From: Ryuthela nishihirai
Lineage: Eukaryota; Arthropoda; Arachnida; Araneae; Heptathelidae
Assembly (NCBI GenBank): GCA_038380435.1
Contig: JAWZYU010000007.1
Coordinates: 26,267,001 to 26,331,000 of the forward strand
Direction of reading: 5' to 3'
DNA: 64,000 bases
Positions 20,867-31,750 of this stretch are shown here, piece by piece (the first letter of the stretch is position 1; each line of letters starts with the position of its first letter). The notes below the pieces were generated by a model. The model worked only from the letters and a program-made list of their open reading frames with translations, made no database searches and had not been told where the DNA came from. The translations under genes were made by a program, and so were the position numbers.

Positions 20867-22160
20867 CAGTGGTTTTGAAACTTTTCGAGTTCGCCGACCT
20901 TCTAGAAACTTTTCCACTTTACAGGCCTCCTAGCAACACATCGCACTCAAGAAGAACCCTCATCGCACGGCATTTTAATTATCTGCATATCAATTTAAAC
21001 AGACTTGTACCATGTTTAAAAATAATTTAATACCTGTTACAATACTTTGCTTTTTACTTCAATTTTTTAATGACAAAAATGATGTTTTTGCGATGACACT
21101 AGCCCTGTTATGTCCAGTTGTTTATGCGATGACACTACTAGCCCTGTTATGTCCAGTTGTTTTTGCGATGACAATAGCCCTGTTATGTCCAGTTGTTTTT
21201 GCGATGACACTAGCCCTGTTATGTCCAGTTGTTTTTGCGATGACACTAGCCCTGTCATGTCCAGTTGTTTTTGCGATGACACTAGTAGCCCTGTTATGTC
21301 CAGTTGTTTTTGCGATGACAAGAGCCCTGTTATGTCCAGTTGTTTTTGCGATGACAAGAGCCCTGTTATGTCCAGTTGTTTTTGCGATGACATTAGCCCT
21401 GTTATGTCCAGTTGTTTTTGCGATGACACTACTAGCCTTGTTATGTCCAGTTGTTTTTGCGATGACACTAGCCCTATTTTCCAGTTGAATCATTGAAATT
21501 TTTTAATCTCATGTCAGTTAGTACCTTGTTTCTCTTCTTTGATTTCAGATACAACAATACGGAAAAACCCGACTCATAAAAGTAGATCATAGCAACATAC
21601 AGGACCGAAGATATGTAGAGATGGAGGAGGATAAATGAGTCATGACTTCCCCTCTCCTTTCAGAACGTTAGTAAGGGCAATGTAGGCCAAAAATTCTTAA
21701 ACCACTGCATATTTTACGCATTTCTCAACAAGTTTTTAAACGACCATTTAAACGGAGGGAAAAATATTATACTCTAATGAAATTCCAGCTCTTCCTCCAT
21801 CTTTACTTTTTTTTCTGTCTCTTCCCCTCATCACTTCCCCCTCCCCCATTTCCTTTTAATTTTTTTAGATCCGGACCTGGCCAAAGGTATCAGGCATTTT
21901 ATGTGTTCATTGTCACTGTTTGGAATTCCGTACGGACGTTTATCCAGAAATCAGTGAAAGATCAAAAGTCGAGTCCAAAATATTTTCGAGTCAGTTTATT
22001 TTTTTGGAGTCTAAAATGTTTGTCATGCGATTATTGCAGATAAACAAAAATTTTTAAATATTAAAAGTATTCAATGAAATACTCCTAACGTATAGTAATA
22101 GGAATACAAAAATAATCTCGCGGACTTCTAGAGGTCCGCCGACCACTTTCAGAACCATTG
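20867..22160. mobile_element. hAT-type element carrying a minisatellite
   Basis: The left end CAGTGGTTTTGAAACTTTTC and the GTTCGCCGACC that follows match the complement of the right end (GGTCCGCCGACCACTTTCAG, then AACCATTG). The flanks GGTTAAAT (20859-20866) and GGCTAAAT (22161-22168) form an 8-bp target duplication with one mismatch. No transposase is recognisable, so it is non-autonomous. Its left third contains the 36-bp tandem array listed separately. It is inserted between two minus-oriented SINE1 copies. Confidence 0.75.
21083..21487. repeat. 36-bp minisatellite, 11 units, inside the hAT element
   Basis: The unit GCGATGACACTAGCCCTGTT plus ATGTCCAGTTGTTTTT starts at 21090, 21126, 21165, 21201, 21237, 21273, 21312, 21348, 21384, 21420 and 21459. 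The spacing is 36 bp, or 39 bp where a 3-bp piece is duplicated. Because 36 and 39 are multiples of three, at least four reading frames stay open through the array (plus-strand AMTLALLCPVVF and SSCFCDDTSPVM repeats; minus-strand VIAKTTGHNRAS and SSQKQLDITGLV repeats). I take these as by-products of the repeat and not as genes. Confidence 0.93.
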
Positions 22161-22478
22161 GGCTAAATGGACAGGTCACAAGGTCCCCAAGGGCTCGGAG
22201 AAGGTTAAGGAAGAGGATCCACTGGAGAAGGGAGTCCATATAACGACACTGACGATACCTCCCGCCATGGCCATCCAACATGTTTTTTAGCATTCACAGG
22301 GTATGGGTTTTCCTTCACACGGGCCTACTGATCAACATTTTATTCGAAGGACTTTGGCCTTTCAAGCCCATCAAAGTCCCCTTTTTCACCGAGGGTAGGG
22401 TACTACCCTCGGTGAAGAGTTAGCGGAGTCTCTGTTAGCGGAGATAAATCTCAAAGCTGGGTAGTTGGGACTATGCCA
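22161..22478 (-). mobile_element. SINE1, old copy with a perfect palindrome
   Basis: Starts at GGCTAAATGGACAGGTCACA (its outer tail is missing at the hAT boundary), runs through a diverged body and ends in a partial head. At 22385-22416 the sequence TTCACCGAGGGTAG, GGTA, CTACCCTCGGTGAA forms a perfect 14-bp-arm hairpin from an inverted duplication of SINE sequence. Confidence 0.8.
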
Positions 22479-22559
22479 GCTTTGAGATGTTAACATAGTG
22501 GCATAGTCAAACATTATAGCTTCTAAGATACACTTAATTTTAGATAAATATATAATAAA

Positions 22560-22800
22560 TATTTTAGAAAACCAAATAATGGTATTAAAACGAAACAAAA
22601 AATTGGTTATGAAACACTACGCTATCTTCTAATATAATTATTGGCTTTTATATGGCTTTTATATTTTAATAGATGTTATGAATCTACATATTTCTATATT
22701 TCTGTAAAACTCTTTAATATTATTAAATAACTCTGAGAGCGCCTCAAGGTTGCATTTTTGGCAAATTCTGAATTACCAAGATCAGGTTCGCCGAAAATCC
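22560..22800 (+). repeat. Dispersed repeat R2, copy 1
   Basis: GGTTATGAAACACTACGCTA, then TCTTCTAATATAATTATTGG, and AAATAACTCTGAGAGCGCCT match blocks at 45930-46150 (+). The first part also matches 49130-49240 (-). The family is not identified. Confidence 0.55.
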
Positions 22801-22809
22801 TACACGCGG

Positions 22810-24455
22810 TTCTACTTACGCCTAGCCGGGGTTTTTTTTTTCATATATTCTTTGGATCATATAGCGAGTGCATGTAGTTGTTGAAGTTGACCAGCATAAG
22901 ATTCTATCTTCGATTACTGTAAGTGACTTACCAATCAATCTTTTAGTAATACTGAACTAACATATAACTGTTCGAAAACAGTACGAGATGCAACACAATA
23001 ATATTGTTAGAAGATGTTGATTAACAATTCATCTGTATTTAATAATAATAATAATAATAAATACCCCTTCAAGCAGCTGCTTGTCACAGAGGTCTGACAG
23101 GAGCCTATCAGTTTATATGCCACAGTAGGAGAATTTTACTGGTTATTTTATATAATATGGGCGATTGTGCTGCAATTTTTTAATACAGTTTCGAAGCTAT
23201 TGCAGATCAGTATAAACGCAGAAAAACGAAAGATTTATATCAAAATTCTTTTGGAAAATTTTCAATTTTGGCCTTCTTTTTCTTTTTGTAATATTCTTTT
23301 CAACAATCGTGACCACTACTGCGCCTTCCTAGAAAACCCTACCAGCAAATTTAGTAGTGGAGATTTGAACGTATCATAGCAGATAAAAATAAGAGATTTT
23401 CAAGAACAGTACAGATTGTTTCTCAAAGAATAAGATAATATTGTAATGTTGGTATTTACAAATATAGAGCCATCAAAACTGGCAACGGAAGGGAAAAAAT
23501 TTGCTCCCTGTAATTTTTGACATGAAGCTGGAGGATTTGTTTTGCTTCCCCGGATTATTACTTGAAAAGGGTGTTTAATCTAAGAAACATGCAACAGAAT
23601 TTCGATTAATTTGGTTGTTTCGATATTGCCTAATTACTACAAATGACCATCATTGTAGTGAGAGTCATTACTTCCCTACATATCTATTGTTTCGATACGG
23701 ATGAAAATTTCTCCGAAGCAAAGTTTGCTTAATAACAAAAATTATTGACGAATGTTTTGCCTAAAATAAAAGTTGACACTCGTAAAACTTTATCTCTCTG
23801 TGTAGTTAGTTAGAACAATTTTTCCAATCTTCATTTGCAAAAGTGCGTAAAAATCATATTTCAGCATCGTGCTCAAAATGCGCATTTTTTTTCCAAACAA
23901 GTAATGGAATAATCACTTCGCTTGTGAGCGGAAGATGCTCGGTTAACGTTACGAAAATCCTTTCCAAAAGGAGCAGAAGCATGAACAACACTTCTTCAAT
24001 CCCTATTCCCGAAAGATCACTTCTTTACACCGCTACAAACGCCAAAGTAAAGAGCTTTTATTTAGGCTGCATAAAAGCCGTTTCTTAGCCTAAAATGCAG
24101 TGTATTCGCGAAGCATTTACGGGAAAGAATTCAAGAAGATCAAACGAAATTCTTACACCGTTTAATTTCTGTTAAATACTAAAAGTTTGGAATAGTTGTT
24201 AAAAAAACATTATTTGTCTGTGTGTGTGCATCGTGATAAAATTTCAGTAAAAATATGGGATGAAAAAAAATACATAGACACAAAGTTTCTTTTGCTGCCT
24301 TAATTTCTTCATGTATTTGGGATTGCTAGCGAGTAAACTGTAGCATCCGAGTTTGCAAACTGATTCATACATTTGAATTTACTCTGTTGCATTTCGAAAG
24401 GGGGTTCTATGAGTAACGAGATGAAACTAGTCATAATATTTAATGTTATAGTTAG
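22810..24455. other. Mostly unannotated AT-rich sequence
   Basis: It contains an (AAT)n run at 23040-23060 leading into the SINE2 fragment at 23060. An 81-codon frame at 23843-24088 (+) and an 85-90-codon frame on the other strand near 24309-24581 have no recognisable motifs. I call no gene here. Confidence 0.45.
23060..23133 (-). mobile_element. SINE2 3' fragment
   Basis: ATACCCCTTCAAGCAGCTGC, CACAGAGGTCTGACAGGAGC and GTTTATATGCCACAGTAGGA match the 3' half of SINE2 (reference copies at 30956-31360). The tRNA-like head is absent. Confidence 0.85.
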
Positions 24456-24461
24456 CTTCAA

Positions 24462-25894
24462 CACTGGCGGAAATTGAAGAACGAACACCATTAACAATTG
24501 AAGCGTAACTATGAGATTTATGCATATAGTAGAAACAACTTGTTGAGAAAGGACAATGAGCACAGGTGTGAAGAGATTCAATGTTTATTTTACATTTTAA
24601 TGATTATTACTTTCTACAGAAGGCACATTTTAATAAAGTGTTGAACCTGCTCGTGCAGCAATACAAGCTTCCAATCTGGCATGCAATCGGTCGTACAAAT
24701 GTTGAATTGCACGCTGGGGGATACCATTCCATGGACTTTCAATTTGGACGCGTAATTCAGCGATGGTCGTTGCCTGCCGCAGTCCGTGGAAGAGTGTCCG
24801 ATCCAATCCCAGACATGCTCGATTGGAGACAGGTCTAGAGAACGTGCTAATCAAGGCAGTTGGTTCACTGCCTGTTGAGTTGCCAGGCGGAGTGTGGACG
24901 GACGTTATCCTTCTGGAATATCGCATTTGGGATTGCACTCAAATATGGGAGGACGACCGACTGTACGATATCGTTGAAGGTATGTATTGTTATTCAGTGT
25001 ACCCTGTACAAACACCAGACACGTACGAGAGTGATGGCTAATCGTTCCCCATCCGCCAGCAACACACAGGGCCCGGCGTGGGCCCTGTGTGTTGATGGTG
25101 GATGCACGATGGAAGAAGCCGCTCACCTTGTCGCCTTCGGACGCGTAAACGACCATCAGATGCTACTAAGCAGAATCTGCTTTCATCACTGAAGACCATA
25201 TACTGCCATTCTTCCCTCCAAAGAACTCATTCTTGAGACCACTGTAAACGTGCTCGACAGTGAGGAGGTGACCGTGGGAACTGTGCATGAGTGAGGAGGT
25301 GACCGTAGTCCTGCTTCCAAAAGACGATTGTGTATCGTTCTTTTAGCCACCCTTGGTATGACAGAGGATCGAATTTGTGACGCCGTAGCCGCCTGCTCTG
25401 CCACCGCCGCCCTCCTGATACGCCGATCCTCTCGTGCGTCCGTAACACTGTGTTGGCCAGAACCACTCTGCGAGTGTGCGAATGCTCTTCTGACCATGGA
25501 TGGCACCATCGTACCACTGCCAATACCTCTCGTCCAATGCGGTGTACAATGTGACGAAAAGACCAACCTGTTTCCCGAAGATCCACTATAAGACCTCGCT
25601 CAAACCCCACTAACTGAACAAATGTTGCACACCTGCATCATCCAGGCATGATAGCTTCTTCAAAGAGCACTGAACAACACGACACAAGAAGAATAACTTC
25701 TTTTTTCACGCCCTAGTTCCTAAATACGCGCTGCGTACATTTGCATGTTGTCCTCAGTGAGGTCATTATTTCATCCAATGACTTTCAATCTTGGATCGCG
25801 ATTTCCGCTGCCCTTAACTATTAACATATTATATATAATATGACGTTCCTTAAGGAATTCCTTCTGGACGTTCTTTTTTCAATTTCCGCCAGTG
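24462..25894 (-). mobile_element. Tc1-like DNA transposon, degenerate
   Basis: The inverted termini CACTGGCGGAAATTGAAGAA and the complement of TTTTTTCAATTTCCGCCAGTG bound a 1.43-kb element. TA follows the right end (25895-25896); the left TA has become AA. On the minus strand the transposase is readable in broken frames. An N-terminal helix-turn-helix region (GFERGLIVDLRETGWSFRHI, 25227-25610) comes first, then a middle ALCVAGGWGTISHHSRTCLV (24905-25156). A C-terminus (TIAELRVQIESPWNGIPQRA, 24630-24938) follows. Frameshifts and stops, including in the catalytic region, make it inactive. The element is strikingly GC-richer than the flanks. Confidence 0.88.
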
Positions 25895-25899
25895 TAGAT

Positions 25900-27170
25900 T
25901 AAAAAACTAAAAACGGGATTTAAAAACTAACTTATGTAACGATAGCGAAAGTTTTTTATGTAACTGTTAAAATTCTGTTTCAATTTTCCAATTCTCGCTG
26001 CAATTTCTGTCGTAAAACGAGGATTTTATATTTGAATGGTTCACTATGCAACACAGAGAAGAATACTAAAAGCTACTCCTTGCTTTTAGATGACTTCCTC
26101 ACACAAGGACATTCCCTATTAAGACCGAAGTCACTGACTCAAATGGAACAGTAACTAGCTCCCCAAACATTAGGACAGTTAATACTCGCATCAAGGCATG
26201 ATTTCATACATTTGTTAAAAAGAATTAAAGTTTATTCTTATGTTTCTTAATTTGCTTTCCGTAAAAGGGACAGTGATCGTCAAAAAGGAACAGTGATCAT
26301 CAAATTGATTTTTTGCTCACAGCCCACTGCACATGATATTTTTTAGCGAAATGCAATACATCAATATCTGTCGTATAATTTTCATATATAGCGTATTTAT
26401 GTAATGATATCAATTGTTTCAAAGTACAAACCATTCTAAATATTCTGTCTAATTATTTTGTTGTCAGAATCAGGGACGTACCCGGGGCGAAACTCCCACA
26501 CCCACCCTGAAAATCCAATAGTCTTATACGAAATCTCAAACTTGTCTACCTGCTTTGAAATCTAAAACAGTTGTGTTTGCATAATAGTTGTGTTGCACAC
26601 AGTTCCAATCCAGGTGTTCAATTTTAATCTTCACTAAATTCAAGCTATTGTTAGAGTTGTTCGTTATTATTATTGTTGTTGTAGTTAAGTTCGTTAATTA
26701 GTTTATTTTCTTTATTATCAACCGATATGGTGCTAAGTAGTCCTCACTTTGTAATGACACGGAAAGGCGTTCCGGACAATGTGTTGGAGACTTGCGACAT
26801 CATTTTAGAATTCACGGAGAGGTACTTTTTGGAACAGACAGGTATCTTAACACTAATCAACATCTAATATATAGTAATGCCTTAAGCATTCGAGGGGCAA
26901 AAAAAATTTGGGCTCCTTGTTTTTCCTTTGAACTAGAAATGTCTGGAAGCGTCTTAAGGTACGTTTCTCTATTTCTTGTCAAGTTTTTCTCCTTTATTTT
27001 TACAAATTTTCCTCCCATTTTTCAATTTTCTTTTTGTTCCTGATTTTTACCACTCGCTGTAACTCAGGGCCCTCCATAAGCACTGAGACGGGGGCCATTG
27101 TCTCTTGTGCCTATAGGCGAACCTGATCATAAATATACATATACTTACCCACCCAAATTTTTTTTAATGC
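25900..27170. other. No recognised gene
   Basis: Mostly AT-rich. A CAGGGACGTACCCGGGGCGA stretch near 26472 looks like a DNA-transposon terminus, but I could not find its partner. An (ATT/GTT)n-like run lies at about 26660-26690. The other open frames are chance. Confidence 0.45.
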
Positions 27171-27175
27171 TCTTA

Positions 27176-27524
27176 TAGGGGAGGGGTGACACAATAGGTA
27201 GTATGCCAGGCTCGTAATCTGCAATTCCCAGTTTCGAGTCCCACCTGGACCAGAGTTGCCATTTTTCTACGAAAAACTACCACCTTACCCTCGTTCAATA
27301 GGGGACACCGATGGGCTTAGAAAGGCCCCATCCGTCAGATAGGAAGTTACGCCGTGTCCCCATGTGCGAAAAAGGGCCATTTGTGCAAGTTAAAGAGCAC
27401 GTTAGATGGTCCTGACGGGAAACTACCATCCTATCTCCTAAGCTGTCAATGGGTCCCATTCTCCTAATCTACCATTTATCCCATTATGTGGAAAAAGAAC
27501 CACTCAGGAGTAAAGTAACGCAAC
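27176..27524 (+). mobile_element. SINE1, old near-full copy
   Basis: A worn head (GTAGTATGCCAGGCTCGTAA, TTTCGAGTCCC) is followed by a diverged body and a CTCAGGAGTAAAGTAACGCA tail. Many small deletions. Confidence 0.85.
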
Positions 27525-27902
27525 TGACCTACTATTACTATCTTCAATATTTTGTCAAAAACACAATAGTACAGTGAAAAAAACAACACACATAGTTATA
27601 CAAGTTAGAGGAATCTCTATGTAACCGTTTGTAACGATAAGATATAGGTTGGAAGTACTTTTCCAGTGCTCCAATAGCCGTCTCAGGCTTAAGTATAGAA
27701 AATTTTAAAAACACTGAAGCTAAATTTTTATTTAAAACAATTACATAATTTCTTTCTGAACTTAACATTTTTTAAGAAGTCAGCCAAATTTTTGCAACAG
27801 GTCAGCCCAAGCATGATGGTGGCCCACTCATTAACCACTGGGTCAAAAGTGGTCGATCACCACCTGTAACATCGCTTTAGTTCTAAAAAAGAGTGGATGT
27901 AT

Positions 27903-28593
27903 GGTCGACCTCGGTTGCTCAGTCGGTAGCGCACCAAGCTCGTATACTACAGTTCCCAGGTTCGAGACCCCGCTGGGCCAATGTTGAAATTAATTTCCCC
28001 CAAAACTCTCGGTCAGTAGGAGACATCGATGTGCTTGGAAAGTCCTCCGTCCGTCGGATGGGACGTTAAGCAGTGGTTCTGTGTGTGGGAGAGCTTATGT
28101 CCTGTGCACGTTAAAGAACACGCTGGACTCCCACGTAGACCAGATATTGGGCAATTTGTACGAAAAGAAATTCTGACTCAACAGCATTAGTTTCAATTTT
28201 TTTTCTCTCAAAGGATATTCTTCATAATCTGAACCTCGATTTTACATACAGATTTCCTCGATAATGGATATGTATTTTCGGGGCAGAATATTTTTTCAAA
28301 AATTCTCATGTCTATTTTTTTTTCGTAGTGCCTGTACTTAAGTTACTTAAAGAGAAGCAATTCATCATTTTGTTTCACAGATATTGGACAATTTATATGA
28401 AAAACAACTCTGATTCAGCAGCATTTTCATTAGTTTCAATTCAATTTATATAGGAATCCCCATATAAGGGAGGCTACCACTTATCTCCCAACGGTCCCCA
28501 ATCCTCTCTGATTCCTCGTGGTTCTTGTAATCTGTCCATTTGGCCCATTATGTGAAAAAAGTGTCATTCAGAGGAAAAAACACATCCAACTGA
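27903..28593 (+). mobile_element. SINE1 split by an R1 repeat insertion
   Basis: Head and front body occupy 27903-28130 (TTGCTCAGTCGGTAGCGCAC ... CACGTTAAAGAACACGCTGG). The rear body and tail resume at about 28461 (GGGAGGCTACCACTTATCTC ... TCATTCAGAGGAAAAAACAC). The break lies between CTGGA and GGGAGGCTACC of the SINE body, and the gap is filled by repeat R1. Confidence 0.85.
28139..28455 (+). repeat. Dispersed repeat R1, copy 1 (insert within SINE1)
   Basis: Contains AATCTGAACCTCGATTTTAC, CAGATTTCCTCGATAAT and TACTTAAGTTACTTAAAGAG, all of which recur at 29935-30190. Its two ends share AGATATTGGGCAATTTGTAC ... CTCAACAGCATTAG and AGATATTGGACAATTTATAT ... TTCAGCAGCATTTT, like short terminal direct repeats. 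The family is unknown. Confidence 0.6.
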
Positions 28594-28599
28594 TAGAAG

Positions 28600-29110
28600 T
28601 GTGAAAATTGTTAGTTCGATTTCAAATGTAGTTAATCGGAAAAGATGGTGTTGTCTACAATTTTTCTCCGTATTATCGAATTACTCCACCTCTGTCTTTC
28701 GTTTCACTTCCTTAAGTAGAAGTTATACAAACATCTAAAGTAAACGGTGTTCATCGTAATTTCTCATTTAACCTTGTCTGTTCTCTTGAAGTCATCACTT
28801 TTCATTAACGCTATTCTTAGGGTCTGCTTTCGTTAACGACGGTCGCCTTTGTTTCTTCTTGTTTATGCAGCTTTTTTATGTCAAATATGGTTTTCCGATG
28901 CTGTGTTACCACTCAAAACATGTTGCACTAGGTTTCTATTATGGCATTCACATTGAGAAACAAAACCATCAAATGTGTTTCGGTCATTGAATTTAATTGA
29001 ATTTTCGCATTTATTATTCCATGTCTAGGCAGAGTTCCGTTACTGGAACTATATTACAGGGTTCCAGCGACGGCGCTACGGCACGTACAAACTGTGCGCC
29101 TGCACCGGAC
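28600..29110. other. No recognised gene
   Basis: AT-rich sequence without supported features. Confidence 0.45.
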
Positions 29111-29117
29111 CAACACC

Positions 29118-29245
29118 TCTTATAACAGCAAACCAAGCGACCAAATTTATGACATCAGCTTAAGTTATCCTACTATCTAGATATTTCTTATATTTTTCAT
29201 TTTAATATTATTACTGGTAGATTATATGCTCATCTTTATACTAGT
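29118..29245 (+). repeat. Dispersed repeat R3, copy 1
   Basis: CCAACACCTCTTATAACAGC, GACCAAATTTATGACATCAG and ATTATTACTGGTAGATTA match the reverse complement of 47400-47530. The family is unknown. Confidence 0.55.
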
Positions 29246-29249
29246 ATTT

Positions 29250-29930
29250 ACCTATAAAAATATTTCATTTGGGAGAAAATTTATTTTTATTAATTAGCAT
29301 TGTAATATTTAAAAATAATTAAGAAATAATTTTCTTCCTAAATAAAATATATTTATAGATAAACATTAGTATAAAGATTAACCCAAGAGTCCACCAATAA
29401 CACTATTAGAATCAAAAATATAAGAATTGTCCATATAGTAAGGCTACTTAAGTGACGTAAAAAATTTGGTACATTGGCCTTCTCTTATAGAACGGGCAGA
29501 ATTATTTTCAATAAAACTAACGACAATACATGCAGTAAAGTTGACTCAAGCAAATATGTTCTATTTTCCAACAGATGTTTTTCAATAGTTTTTTAAAATG
29601 AGATTAAATTTAGTTAAATTAATCATTACTATATAAGATTAGATTTAGTGAAAAAAGTCGGCAGAATCTAAGCTCGTTTCGGGCCACAAAAGAGCCGCAG
29701 AAAATCCAATAAGGTAGGCGGGAAGATTTATTGCACCCTGCAGGATTCAAATAAATATTCCCGCTATCTATCTCATTAGATTTTTTTTTTGCCTTGTTAA
29801 AATATTTGGGAATTATTTCTTTATTGTAAACAATGATCATATTCACGTAGCCTTCTTCTGCTTCTAAACAATGTGCACACACCTGAAACAGAATACGACA
29901 ATTCCGATGTTTTCACCATAGTTTAAAATT
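29250..29930. other. No recognised gene
   Basis: AT-rich sequence. An 87-codon minus-strand frame (29619-29882) has no known motif. Confidence 0.45.
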
Positions 29931-29934
29931 CGTT

Positions 29935-30190
29935 GTTGTTTTTTTCCCTCCCAAACGGTTTTCTTTATAATCTGAACCTCGATTTTTCAGACAGATTTCC
30001 TCGATAATCCTGATATGTATATTCTGAGCTGAATTTTTCTCAATAATTCTGATGTCTATTTGTTTTATCGTAGGTTTGTACTTAAAGAGAAGTAATTCAC
30101 CATTTATTTCACATATATTGGGGAATTTATACGAAAGAAATTCTGTTTCAGCAGCATTTGCGTTAGATTCAATTTAATTTATATATACGA
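29935..30190 (+). repeat. Dispersed repeat R1, copy 2
   Basis: TATAATCTGAACCTCGATTT, AGACAGATTTCCTCGATAAT, TACTTAAAGAGAAGTAATTC and TTTCAGCAGCATTTGCGTTA correspond in order to the copy at 28139-28455. Confidence 0.6.
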
Positions 30191-30199
30191 GTCCCAATT

Positions 30200-30940
30200 A
30201 TATAGTCCTGTTCGAGTCACGTAGCTATTGACTGCTTACGGGGATTTTGCATGTTTTCGATTTCTATAACCTTTTCATCAGCAGCAAGGTACTGCTGTAA
30301 CTGTCAGTAGAATCAAATGTTACGGGAAGGTTAGAAGCTTCTCCACTTTGGGCTTCCAGTTATCCCAAAGTGTTATAACTGAACTACAACTTCCATCTTC
30401 CAAAGAATTGTTTATGTAAATGCTTCTTCTGACTCACGAACACTTGCTATATATTTGCCAGTGAGGATTTTTTTTATTTTCTATTGTATTTTTTGTTATA
30501 TTTCCTTGTTTTTAAGTCGAAAATTTTATGTATGAATGATAGAATAATTCTTTATAGAACAATGAGCTATATATATTTCTACAAATTAAAAGGAAAGTCA
30601 AAGAAATATAAAATTATATATAATATCACAAAATATGGCGCGTGCCTGTATTGAAATGACGCTACTACACAAATAACGCAAGAAAAATCCATGTATTTAT
30701 TTATTGTGCAAACTGCACCACCAAAGTCTTATAACTGTAGACGATACAAAAATTATTAATACCGAAGCATTATTAAAAAGGGTAAAACAATACATCAAAA
30801 TAGCATCAATTCAATAATTAATAATTGTTTATTAATTAGTCATTCATTACTTCAATAATTCATACATCATCTATTGTTCAATAAAATTATATGTATATTT
30901 GTCTTTGAATTCTTCAAAGTCATTGCAAACAAGTCTAAAT
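30200..30940. other. No recognised gene
   Basis: AT-rich sequence with no supported feature. Confidence 0.45.
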
Positions 30941-30955
30941 CACAATGTGAATAAA

Positions 30956-31360
30956 AAAAAATACCCCCTCAAGCAGCTGCTTGCCACAGAGGTCTGATAG
31001 GAGCCTGTCAGTTCATATGCCAAAGTAGGAGGTCTGTGAGGATGGCAGGACCTCAGCAGAAAAACAACACACACAACCATGCCTTACCCGGGGCTCGAAC
31101 CCAGGTCCCTTAGATCAGTAGCCAAGCGTGCTAACCACTCGGCCATGCGAAGGCAAAAAAATAAATACCTACTCAAGCAGCTGCTTGCCACAGAGGTCTG
31201 ACAGGAGCCTGTCAGTTTATATGTAATAGTAGAAGGTCTGAGAGGATGGCAGGCCCTCAGCAGAAAAACGACACAAACAGCCATGCCTTTTCCGGGGCTC
31301 GAACCCAGCTCCCTTAGATCAGTAGCCAAGCGTGCTAACCACTCGGCCAGGGGACGACAT
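30956..31360 (-). mobile_element. SINE2 tandem dimer
   Basis: Two SINE2 units (30956-31153 and 31158-31355) lie in the same orientation. Each minus strand reads A box TGGCCGAGTGGTTAGCACGC, GGCTACTGATCTAAGGGA, B box GGGTTCGAGCCC, then a body with CTGCTGAGG and CAGACCTCTGTGGCAAGCAG, and a T-rich end after CTTGAGGGGGTA. The pair as a whole is bracketed by the exact 12-bp duplication AATGTGAATAAA (30944-30955 and 31361-31372). It therefore either inserted as a dimer or was duplicated in place. The A box with GTGGTTA resembles class II (Ser/Leu-type) tRNAs. Confidence 0.88.
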
Positions 31361-31452
31361 AATGTGAATAAACAAATTGTAAAATCTATATAAAGGGAAG
31401 TTAATGTAATGGTTAGTTTCATTTTATTACATAGAGTGAGATATATATAGAT

Positions 31453-31741
31453 ACAGGGTGATTAAAAATGAATTGAATATTTTTGCAAGTTTTTTTACGT
31501 AGTAACTAGGTTATATATGAACTTGTAGTCAAAACCAATTTGTAAAGGAAGTATCACAAATATTTCTATAACTTTCCAAATGCTTAATATGCATCCCTCG
31601 TGTCACATTGTACACATCAATGCTGTAGTAATGTAAGTAATTAATCCCAGACTCTTCGTAGCATATCACCTTCGATGGTTGAAATGGCAGCCACGATACC
31701 TTCCTTCATTTCCTTACGGCTGCGAGGCCTTAAAAAAACTA
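31453..31741 (-). mobile_element. Transposase C-terminal fragment with terminus (Tc1/mariner-like)
   Basis: The minus strand contains RKEMKEGIVAAISTIEGDML and RRVWDELL, then a diverged stretch, a pattern I associate with C-termini of mariner-type transposases. It ends outward at ACAGGGTGATTAAAAATGAA, a common terminus type. The upstream part is cut by the SINE1 at 31751. Confidence 0.5.
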
Positions 31742-31750
31742 CCTATGCAT

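Noticed and set aside
21083..21487. Repeat protein gene (silk-like or membrane repeat) in the 36-bp array
   Set aside because: Four frames are equally open, the flanks show no signal peptide or splice context, and the array lies in a non-coding hAT element. The frames follow from unit length alone.
25186..25610. Several overlapping GC-rich frames as separate host genes
   Set aside because: They are shifted frames and shadows of one decayed Tc1-like transposase bounded by inverted termini.
26472..27090. Additional DNA transposon starting CAGGGACGTACCC
   Set aside because: No matching inverted end or target duplication could be found nearby.
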